Source of the DNA: Streptomyces sp. SKN60
GTDB lineage: Bacteria; Actinomycetota; Actinomycetes; Streptomycetales; Streptomycetaceae
Reading direction: 5' to 3'
DNA: 64,000 nucleotides
Assembly: GCF_026236535.1 (NCBI RefSeq)
Contig: NZ_JAHTMW010000009.1
Location: 62,001 to 126,000, forward strand
Part shown: one piece after another, positions 57,514-64,000 of the stretch
Numbering within the stretch: position 1 is the stretch's first letter
How the letters are laid out: every line of letters starts with the position of its first letter
Position numbers and translations under genes: made by a program
The notes under the pieces: generated by a model
Told to the model about the DNA's origin: nothing
Database searches by the model: none
The model's input: only the letters and a program-made list of their open reading frames with translations

Positions 57514-58400
57514 ACCGTGCCTCCCTGGGACTGGCGGCGGTTCATCCGGGCCGTGACCCAGTCGGTGAACCGGGTCATCGGGATCGTGAGGACGACGAAG
57601 ACGAGGCCCGCGACGACGTACGGGGTGTAGTTGAAGGTCTTGCCGGCCAGGATCTGCGCCGCGTACACGGCGTCGACCGCGCCCGCGATGGAGACCAGAC
57701 CGGTGTCCTTCTGGAGCGAGACCAGGTCGTTGAGGAGCGGCGGCACCACCCTCCGTACGGCCTGCGGCAGGACGACGAACCGCATGGTCTGCGCGCTCGA
57801 CAGGCCGAGGGAGCGGGCGGCGGCCCGCTGGGCCGGGTGCACGCTCTCGATGCCGGCCCGGAAGACCTCCGCGAGATAGGCGGAGTACGTGAGGACCAGC
57901 GCGATCCCGCCGAGGACGACGGGGTCGGTGGGGACGCCCTGGAGGCGCAGCGCCGGCAGGCCGAAGATCACGGCGAGCAGGCAGATGATCAGCGGCAGGC
58001 CGCGGAAGAAGTCGACGTACGCGGTGGCCAGCGCCCGCAGCGGGAACAGCGCCGGGCCGCGCACCGTACGGGCGAGGGCGAGCAGCATCCCGAGGGCGAG
58101 CGCGACGGCGCCGCACACCACGAGCAGGCGCAGGTTGAGCCACAGGCCGTCGAGGACCAGGGGCAGCGCCCGGCGGGCGTACTCCGCGCTGAAGAAGGTC
58201 TCCTTGGTACGCGGCCAGCCGGGGGAGCGGGTGACGACCACGTACAGGACGGCGAGCGTCACGGCGGTGCTGAGCGCGGCGACGGCGGTGGCGCGGCGGG
58301 TACGGGAGCGGCGGTGGCGCTCGCGGGCGAGCCGCCGCGCCGACGGGGTGTACGTGTCGTCGGGCGCGGCGGCCTCCTTCGCGAGGTCGCTGGTGGTCAC
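57510..58400 (-). CDS. Amino-acid ABC transporter permease (296 aa)
   Basis: A basic N-terminus, a first helix (about 37-57), then the HisM/GlnP-type permease with YVDFFRGLPLIICLL, AYLAEVFRAGIESVHPAQRAAARSLGLSSAQTMRFVVLPQAVRRVVPPLLNDLVSLQKDTGLVS, the coupling loop. GTG at 58400 overlaps the stop of the binding protein gene. A single permease gene implies a homodimer. Confidence 0.93.
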   Translation of the reverse strand: MTTSDLAKEAAAPDDTYTPSARRLARERHRRSRTRRATAVAALSTAVTLAVLYVVVTRSPGWPRTKETFFSAEYARRALPLVLDGLWLNLRLLVVCGAVALALGMLLALARTVRGPALFPLRALATAYVDFFRGLPLIICLLAVIFGLPALRLQGVPTDPVVLGGIALVLTYSAYLAEVFRAGIESVHPAQRAAARSLGLSSAQTMRFVVLPQAVRRVVPPLLNDLVSLQKDTGLVSIAGAVDAVYAAQILAGKTFNYTPYVVAGLVFVVLTIPMTRFTDWVTARMNRRQSQGGTV

Positions 58401-59296
58401 TTGAGCACCGGCGCGCCCGCCGCGTCCGACAGCCACTGCTTCTCCAGGGCGGCGAGGGTGCCGTCCTTGCGCAGGGCGTCCACGGCCCGGGAGACGCACG
58501 ACGTGAGCGCGGAGCCCTTGTCGAGGACGAGGCCGAACTGCTCCTTGGTGCCCCCTGTCGCTTCGAACTGGCCGACCACCTTGGCCTCCGGGACCTCGGC
58601 GCCGGTGATGTAGAAGGCGGTGGGGAGGTCGACGACGATGGCGTCGACCTGGCCGTTCTTGAGGGCGGACTTGGCGAGGTCGTTCTTCTGGAAGACGGCG
58701 GCCGGGCGGTCCGGCTTGATCTGCTCGTTGATCACGTCGAGGCTGGTGGTGCCGACCTGCGCGCCGAGCCGGGCGCCCTTGAGACCGGCGAGGTCGGTGG
58801 CCTTGGCGGCGGGGGAGTTCTTGAGTGCGATGACGGCCTGGCGCACGTCGTAGTAGCCGCTGGACAGGTCGACGGCCTTGCGGCGGTCCTCGTTGACCGA
58901 GACCTGGTTGATGTCGAAGTCGAAGGTCTTCGCGCCGGGCGCGAAGGCGTTGTTGAAGGCGACCTTCTGCCAGACCACGTCCTTCTCGGTGAAGCCGAGG
59001 CGCTTGGCGACGGCGTACGCGACGGCCGACTCGTAGCCCTTGCCGTTGGCCGGGTCGTCGTCCTGGAACCAGGGGGCGTACGCGGGCGTGTCCGTGCCGA
59101 CGGTGAGCTTCCCCTTGGCCTTCGTGGCCAGGGCGGCGGGCGCGCAGGAGGCGGCCGTCGCCGAGGAGTTGGAGGCCGAGGGGCCGGTCGGGCCGGAGGC
59201 GGTGCCGTCGGCCTCCTGGGGCGCGCAGGCGGAGGCGGCGAGGGCGGTCAGCGCGGCGAGGACCGCGAGAGCGGCGGGGGCGGGACGTGATCGCAT
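58397..59296 (-). CDS. Amino-acid ABC transporter binding lipoprotein (299 aa)
   Basis: Signal peptide with lipobox LAASAC and lipidated C24. Then a Ser/Thr-rich spacer and a family 3 solute-binding domain: KGKLTVGTDTPAYAPWFQDDDPANGKGYESAVAYAVAKRLGF, DFDINQVSVNEDRRKAVDLSSGYYD, GAQVGTTSLDVIN and VVDLPTAFYI. ATG at 59296 is chosen for the signal peptide. First gene of the importer operon and divergent from the 2-TM gene at 59351. Confidence 0.93.
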   Translation of the reverse strand: MRSRPAPAALAVLAALTALAASACAPQEADGTASGPTGPSASNSSATAASCAPAALATKAKGKLTVGTDTPAYAPWFQDDDPANGKGYESAVAYAVAKRLGFTEKDVVWQKVAFNNAFAPGAKTFDFDINQVSVNEDRRKAVDLSSGYYDVRQAVIALKNSPAAKATDLAGLKGARLGAQVGTTSLDVINEQIKPDRPAAVFQKNDLAKSALKNGQVDAIVVDLPTAFYITGAEVPEAKVVGQFEATGGTKEQFGLVLDKGSALTSCVSRAVDALRKDGTLAALEKQWLSDAAGAPVLK

Positions 59297-59350
59297 GGCG
59301 GGAGACTCGCAGCCGGGACGCGGCCTGTCCAGGGCTGCAATCATGTGTTC

Positions 59351-59803
59351 ATGACGGGGAGCGGAGTGTCGGGCAGCCGGTCGGACGGTCGGTCGAAGGC
59401 CCTTTGGTGGGCGGGGATCGGGATCGGGGTCATCGGGGTCGCGGCCCTGGTCGCGGTGGCCGTGGCCGACCTCGGGAAGGCCGATCAGATCGCGAGCGTG
59501 GCCGGCGCGGTGCTCGCCGCCGCCGGGCTCGGCCTGTCGCTGTGGTCCCTCAGGGGCGGCGGCAGCGGCGGCGCGGCAGCGACCGGCGTGACGGCCGCCG
59601 GTGAACGGTCGGTCGCGGCGGGCGGGAACATCGGGGCGGTGGCCACGGGGGACGGGGCGACGGCAGGACCGGCGCCCACGCCGCCCGCGTCCGGCGGAAC
59701 TCCAGCTCCCGGCAACCCCGTTGCGGGTCCCGTCACCGCCTCCGGCGACCGTTCCGTGGCCGCCGGCGGTGACATCGGCAGCGTGTCCACGGGGGACGCA
59801 TGA
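59351..59803 (+). CDS. 2-TM protein with two ERSVAAGG-type motifs (150 aa)
   Basis: No family recognised. Two membrane helices (about 17-40 and 48-67), separated by a tight, charged turn (DLGKADQ), are followed by a Gly-rich linker and two copies of an 18-residue motif: GERSVAAGGNIGAVATGD (84-101) and GDRSVAAGGDIGSVSTGD (132-149). A Pro/Ala/Gly spacer of 30 residues lies between. The same motif occurs once at the start of the next protein, NB-ARC/TPR, which is coupled by ATGA. The pair looks like effector and receptor. ATG at 59351; a GTG 6 bp before it is an alternative. Confidence 0.82.
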   Translation: MTGSGVSGSRSDGRSKALWWAGIGIGVIGVAALVAVAVADLGKADQIASVAGAVLAAAGLGLSLWSLRGGGSGGAAATGVTAAGERSVAAGGNIGAVATGDGATAGPAPTPPASGGTPAPGNPVAGPVTASGDRSVAAGGDIGSVSTGDA

Positions 59804-61854
59804 GGGGACGTAAGGCGGGAGACGTCGAGGCCGGGGGTGAGCGTTCGGTCGCGGCGGGCGGGAACATCGAGCGGGTCACCACCGGCGACCACGTCACCCA
59901 GGTCGAACACGCCACGCTCCTCCCGCCGGAGGCCCTGAACGCGGCCTCGGCGACCCACCCCCTGGTCAACGTGCCGCGCCGCAGCGCCCATTTCGTCGGC
60001 CGCCGGGAGGAGTTGGAGCGGCTGGACGAGGGCTTCGCGGCGGGCTCCGACCTGCTCGTGATCTGCGGGCTCGGCGGCGTCGGCAAGTCCACCCTCGCCG
60101 CGCGCTGGGCGGAGAGCCGGACAGAGGGCCGGACAGACAGCCGGAGTTCAGCAGGCCATGAACCGCCCGCGCTCGTCTGGTGGATCACCGCGGAGAGCCG
60201 CGCCGATCTGGACGCCGGTCTGGCGGGCCTCGGCGCCGCGCTGCAGCCCGCGCTCATCGACGTACTGCCGCCGGAAGCCCTGCGTGAGCGGGCCCTGCAG
60301 TGGCTGTCCGGGCATGACGACTGGCTGCTCGTCCTCGACAACGTCTCCGCGCCCGAGGACCTCGCGCCGCTGCTCGACCGGGTCCGGCGCGGCCGGATCC
60401 TCGTCACCACCCGGCAGACCGGCGGCTGGCACGGCATCGCCCGCGTCCTGACCCTGGACGTGCCGGCCCCGCACGAGGCCGTCGAGATGTTCACCCGGAT
60501 CCTCACCCACACCGGCCCCCGGGACACCACCGGAGTGCACCGACTGTGCGCCGTGCTCGGGCAGTTGCCGCTGGCGATCGACCAGGCCGCCGCGTTCTGC
60601 GGACAGACCGGCACGAGCCCCGTCGAGTACCTGGAGCAGCTCTCCTCGTACGCGGGGGAGGTGTACGCCCTCCGGATCGGCGGCGGACCGCAGGGCGGCG
60701 GGGGCACCGACGGCGCGGCGACCGTCGCCTGGACCTGGCGGCTGACGCTCGACCGGCTGGCCGAGGCCGATCCGCTGACCGGCACCCTCCTGCGGGTCCT
60801 CGCCTGGTGGGCGCCGGACCGGATCCCGCGCGCGCTGCTCGACCGGATCGCCGCGCCCTTCGCCGTACGCGGCGCGCTCGGGCTGCTCGCCCGGCACAGC
60901 ATGCTCACCGTCCACGACGACGGCACCGTGTCCGTACACCGGCTGGTCCAGGCGCTGGCGCGCACGCCGGACGCGGATGATCCGCACCGGCGGGCGGCGG
61001 ACATCGACGCGGCCCGGCGGACGGCGGAGGAGGCGCTGCTCGCCGTACTGCCGGAGCATCTGGACGACCCGGTGGGGTGGCGGGCCTGGCAGCTGCTCTT
61101 CCCGCACGTCGACACCTATGCCCAGCAGGCGGACGCGTCCGTGGACACCGCGCAGACGGCGGAACTGATCGCGCGTGCGGCGTGGCGGCTGCTCGACACG
61201 GGGGACTGGGACCTGGCGGAGGAGTGGTTCGAGAGGGCTGTCCGCGCCCGTGAGCGGGTCCTCGGCGCGGACGACCCGCTGACCGTGCTCGCCCGGGAGG
61301 GCGTCGCCGAGTGCTGGGCGCGGACGAATGAGCCGGCCGCGGCGGCGTGGGCGCAGGAACAGGTCGTCGACGATCTCACCCGGCTGCTCGGGGAGGAGCG
61401 GGCCGAGACGCATCTGGCGCGGGCGCGGCTCGGGGTCACCGTGCGCCATCTCGGCGACACCGAGGGCGCCGTGAGGCTGCTCGAAGGGGCGTTGGCCGGT
61501 CTGGAGCGCCTGCTCGGGGCTGCCCATCGGGACACCCTGCGGGTACGGAACAACCTGGGGGTGGCGTATCAGGTCGCCGGGCGTGCGGAGGAGGCGATCG
61601 CCGTGCACGAGGGGACGCTCGCCGAGCGGGTGCGGCTCCTGGGGCCAGGGCACTCCGACACGCTCACCTCCCGGCTCAACCTGGTGCATCTGTACGTCGA
61701 GGTGGGGCGGACGGAGCGGGCGGCCGCCGGTTACGACGCTGTTCTCGCGGACAGCCTGCGCCTGCTCGGCGAGGACCATCCGTTCACGGTCCACGTACGG
61801 CACACCGCGCGGCCGGGCCCGGGGTACCGGCCCTTGAGCGGTACCGAAATGTGA
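59800..61854 (+). CDS. NB-ARC/TPR STAND receptor-like protein (684 aa)
   Basis: The N-terminus has one copy of the motif found twice in the preceding protein: GERSVAAGGNIERVTTGD (13-30). Then NB-ARC ATPase: VPRRSAHFVGRREELE, P-loop GLGGVGKST (90-98), Walker B LLVLDN (176-181), RILVTTR sensor (199-205), GLPL-type GQLPLAIDQAA (254-264). A winged-helix region follows (about 300-400), and C-terminal TPR repeats from about 440 to 670 with RVLGADDPLTVLAREG, RLLGAAHRDTLRVRNNLGVAYQVAGRAEEAI and RLLGPGHSDTLTSRLNLVHLYVEVGRTE. Such STAND proteins oligomerise when the repeats sense a trigger. No enzymatic effector domain is attached, so the small upstream 2-TM protein is the candidate output. Confidence 0.92.
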   Translation: MRGRKAGDVEAGGERSVAAGGNIERVTTGDHVTQVEHATLLPPEALNAASATHPLVNVPRRSAHFVGRREELERLDEGFAAGSDLLVICGLGGVGKSTLAARWAESRTEGRTDSRSSAGHEPPALVWWITAESRADLDAGLAGLGAALQPALIDVLPPEALRERALQWLSGHDDWLLVLDNVSAPEDLAPLLDRVRRGRILVTTRQTGGWHGIARVLTLDVPAPHEAVEMFTRILTHTGPRDTTGVHRLCAVLGQLPLAIDQAAAFCGQTGTSPVEYLEQLSSYAGEVYALRIGGGPQGGGGTDGAATVAWTWRLTLDRLAEADPLTGTLLRVLAWWAPDRIPRALLDRIAAPFAVRGALGLLARHSMLTVHDDGTVSVHRLVQALARTPDADDPHRRAADIDAARRTAEEALLAVLPEHLDDPVGWRAWQLLFPHVDTYAQQADASVDTAQTAELIARAAWRLLDTGDWDLAEEWFERAVRARERVLGADDPLTVLAREGVAECWARTNEPAAAAWAQEQVVDDLTRLLGEERAETHLARARLGVTVRHLGDTEGAVRLLEGALAGLERLLGAAHRDTLRVRNNLGVAYQVAGRAEEAIAVHEGTLAERVRLLGPGHSDTLTSRLNLVHLYVEVGRTERAAAGYDAVLADSLRLLGEDHPFTVHVRHTARPGPGYRPLSGTEM

Positions 61855-61953
61855 GACGGCCCACACGCCCGCGTACATCCCGGCCGCCCGGGAAGGCGGT
61901 GGCCAGGGCGGGCCGAGCCACCGGAGCAACGCGCGCATGATCACGTACCGAGC

Positions 61954-61973
61954 ATCGCATCTCAGGATGTGAT
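61954..61973. promoter_or_regulatory. Dyad upstream of lysC
   Basis: ATCGCATC (61954-61961), TCAG, GATGTGAT (61966-61973), with one mismatch in eight pairs. It overlaps a TGATATAC stretch that could be a -10 element. It lies about 85 bp before the lysC start. Confidence 0.45.
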
Positions 61974-62015
61974 ATACGGTCGGCGATTCCGGCCCGCTCG
62001 TTAAACTGACGCCGA

Positions 62016-62033
62016 CCGCAGTGTTCACTGCGG
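62016..62033. promoter_or_regulatory. Perfect palindrome in the lysC leader
   Basis: CCGCAGTG-TT-CACTGCGG, 24 bp before the GTG start. As RNA it would be a compact hairpin close to the ribosome site; as DNA it could be an operator. Confidence 0.5.
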
Positions 62034-62056
62034 CAGAGACTGAGCGAGGAGCGCAC

Positions 62057-63328
62057 GTGGGCCTTGTCGTGCAGAAGTACGGAGGCTCCTCCGTTGCCGA
62101 TGCCGAAGGCATCAAGCGCGTCGCCAAGCGAATCGTGGAAGCCAAGAAGAACGGCCACCAGGTGGTCGTCGTGGTCTCCGCGATGGGCGACACGACGGAC
62201 GAGTTGATCGATCTCGCCGAGCAGGTATCCCCGATGCCGGCCGGCCGTGAGTTCGACATGCTGCTGACCGCCGGAGAGCGGATCTCCATGGCCCTGCTGG
62301 CCATGGCGATCAAAAACCTGGGCCACGAGGCCCAGTCGTTCACGGGCAGCCAGGCCGGTGTCATCACCGACTCGGTCCACAACAAAGCGCGCATCATCGA
62401 TGTCACGCCGGGCCGGATCCGTACCGCGCTCGACGAGGGCAACATCGCCATCGTGGCCGGCTTCCAGGGCGTGTCCGCCGACAAGAAGGACATCACCACC
62501 CTGGGCCGCGGCGGCTCGGACACGACCGCCGTCGCCCTGGCCGCCGCGCTCGACGCCGAGGTCTGCGAGATCTACACGGACGTCGACGGCGTCTTCACCG
62601 CCGACCCGCGCGTGGTGAAGAAGGCGAAGAAGATCGACTGGATCTCCTTCGAGGACATGCTGGAGCTCGCCGCCTCCGGCTCCAAGGTGCTGCTGCACCG
62701 GTGCGTCGAGTACGCACGCCGCTACAACATCCCGATCCACGTCCGCTCCTCCTTCTCGGGGCTGCAGGGCACGTGGGTCAGCAACGAACCGACAGGGGAT
62801 CCGAAGGTGGAGCAGGCCATCATCTCCGGTGTCGCGCACGACACCTCCGAGGCCAAGATCACGGTCGTCGGCGTGCCGGACAAGCCGGGCGAGGCCGCCG
62901 CCATCTTCCGGGCCGTCGCGGACGCCGAGATCAACATCGACATGATCGTGCAGAACGTGTCCGCGGCCTCCACCGGCCTGACGGACATCTCCTTCACGCT
63001 CCCCAAGGCCGAGGGCCGCAAGGCCATCGACGCCCTGGAGAAGACGAAGGCCACGATCGGCTTCGACTCGCTGCGCTACGACGACCAGATCGGCAAGATC
63101 TCCCTGGTCGGCGCCGGCATGAAGACCAACCCGGGCGTCACCGCGGACTTCTTCCGCGCGCTGTCCGACGCGGGCGTCAACATCGAGCTGATCTCCACCT
63201 CCGAGATCCGCATCTCGGTCGTGACCCGCGCCGACGACGTCAACGAGGCCGTGACCGCCGTGCACACCGCCTTCGGTCTGGACTCCGACTCCGACGAGGC
63301 CGTCGTCTACGGCGGCACCGGCCGGTGA
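62057..63328 (+). CDS. lysC: Aspartate kinase (423 aa)
   Basis: First step of the aspartate pathway to lysine, threonine and methionine. GTG at 62057 with GAGGAG upstream. KYGGSSVADAEGIKRVA, FQGVSADKKDITTLGRGGSDTTAVALAAAL, ASGSKVLLHRCVEYARRYNIPIHVRSSFS, and two ACT domains for feedback control from about residue 265. As in other actinobacteria an internal start could give the regulatory beta subunit. asd follows directly. Confidence 0.96.
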   Translation: MGLVVQKYGGSSVADAEGIKRVAKRIVEAKKNGHQVVVVVSAMGDTTDELIDLAEQVSPMPAGREFDMLLTAGERISMALLAMAIKNLGHEAQSFTGSQAGVITDSVHNKARIIDVTPGRIRTALDEGNIAIVAGFQGVSADKKDITTLGRGGSDTTAVALAAALDAEVCEIYTDVDGVFTADPRVVKKAKKIDWISFEDMLELAASGSKVLLHRCVEYARRYNIPIHVRSSFSGLQGTWVSNEPTGDPKVEQAIISGVAHDTSEAKITVVGVPDKPGEAAAIFRAVADAEINIDMIVQNVSAASTGLTDISFTLPKAEGRKAIDALEKTKATIGFDSLRYDDQIGKISLVGAGMKTNPGVTADFFRALSDAGVNIELISTSEIRISVVTRADDVNEAVTAVHTAFGLDSDSDEAVVYGGTGR

Positions 63329-63329
63329 C

Positions 63330-64000
63330 GTGCCCCCGGTAGGTACGTCGGGTACATCGGGCACGGGTACATCGGGCATGCCCGGCACCGGCAAGCCGAC
63401 GCTCGCGGTCGTGGGAGCGACCGGGGCGGTCGGCTCCGTGCTGCTCCGGACGCTGTCGCACCACGCGGACGTCTGGGGCGAGATCCGGCTGCTCGCCTCC
63501 CCTCGTACGGCCGGCCGCAGGCTGACCGTACGAGGGGAGGAGTGCGAGGTCCTCGCGCTGAGCGAGGCGCACGAGGAGCACCTGGCGGGCGTCGACCTCG
63601 CGCTCTTCCTGGTGCCCGAGGCCGTCGCGGCCCGCTGGGCGCCGATCGCCGCCGCCAAGGGCGCGGTGGTCGTGGACACCTCCGCCGCCTTCCGGGGCGA
63701 CTCCGACGTGCCGCTCGTGGTCCCCGAGATCAACGCGCACGCCGCCCGGGTGCGCCCGCGCGGCATCGTCGCCAGCCCCGGCTGCGCGACCCTCACCCTG
63801 GCCGTCGCCGCGGGCGCGCTGCACGCCGAGTACGGACTCGACGAGCTCGTCGTGACGGTCCAGCAGGCCGCCAGCGGTGCGGGCAGGGCCGGTACGGGCG
63901 CGCTGCGCGAGCAGCTGGCCCTGGTCACCGGCAGCGAGCTCGGCAAGCACCCCGGGGACGTCCGGCGGGCCGTCGGCGACCACACCGGCCCCTTCCCCGG
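63330..64000 (+). CDS. asd: Aspartate-semialdehyde dehydrogenase, partial, divergent active-site motif
   Basis: The gene is cut by the right end. Frame opens with GTG at 63330 one base after the lysC stop; ATG at 63378 is the better start by homology, because the 16 residues between are a Gly/Thr/Ser repeat. Cofactor loop VVGATGAVGSVLL, LASPRTAGR, VDTSAAFRGDSDVPLVVPEIN are family marks. The active-site segment is SPGCATL where NPNCST/NPNCTT is usual; the catalytic Cys is kept but the neighbouring Asn is Gly. Makes aspartate semialdehyde from aspartyl phosphate if active. Confidence 0.85.
   Translation, partial: MPPVGTSGTSGTGTSGMPGTGKPTLAVVGATGAVGSVLLRTLSHHADVWGEIRLLASPRTAGRRLTVRGEECEVLALSEAHEEHLAGVDLALFLVPEAVAARWAPIAAAKGAVVVDTSAAFRGDSDVPLVVPEINAHAARVRPRGIVASPGCATLTLAVAAGALHAEYGLDELVVTVQQAASGAGRAGTGALREQLALVTGSELGKHPGDVRRAVGDHTGPFP

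Overview
The window is high-GC Streptomyces (or very close actinomycete) chromosome, from the central core region. The gene order runs from the dnaK-grpE-dnaJ-hspR operon through clpB, pyrE, the class II aldolase, the kynurenine genes, purA and recR to lysC-asd, and it resembles the Streptomyces coelicolor core between about SCO3672 and SCO3614 (recalled synteny, not searched). GTG and TTG starts are common. A perfect parS site (21235-21250) also places the window in the origin-proximal domain where ParB binds.

Layout. 1-5376: start of an Fe-S oxidoreductase, a degenerate sugar transferase and the heat-shock operon under two HAIR (HspR) operators. 5388-7136: a LuxR-type regulator divergent from a two-gene unit encoding a 72-aa repeat peptide (three EPSWE motifs, exact 17-residue period) and a Rieske-like protein that has lost both histidine ligands. 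7164-10332: an F420-type PPOX enzyme and clpB, which has its own HAIR. 10337-20613: membrane, cell-wall and amine genes of mostly unknown role. 20646-26660: pyrE, parS, aldolase, PatB-type lyase, an MFS exporter, and DUF3151 and DUF3152 genes. 26788-29902: the tryptophan-to-anthranilate kynurenine pathway. 30017-33331: a NarL-type two-component system and a P450. 33346-36478: an ABC exporter divergent from its likely MarR regulator. 36475-46303: lipid kinase, purA, SDR/LysR pair, Ser/Thr kinase, PBP-domain protein, quinone reductase and two MarR-type genes. 46338-49498: DasR-type chitinase, XRE/DUF397 pair and a decaying three-gene cassette. 49489-54605: MarR/DJ-1 operon with twin operators, aminotransferase, GntR regulator and a SLATT protein. 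54873-56731: ybaB-recR-DUF5063. 56719-59296: amino-acid ABC importer. 59351-61854: a two-gene unit in which a 2-TM protein and an NB-ARC/TPR receptor share a repeated motif. 62057-64000: lysC and a divergent asd, cut by the window end.

The two most interesting loci are the LuxR/repeat-peptide/degenerate-Rieske unit (5388-7080) and the 2-TM/NB-ARC pair (59351-61854). The second has the architecture of an NLR-effector conflict module linked by a shared short motif, as in bacterial amyloid-signalling systems. The ybaB-recR-DUF5063 operon carries two independent tandem duplications that span stop codons. No rRNA, tRNA, CRISPR, prophage or intact insertion sequence was seen.
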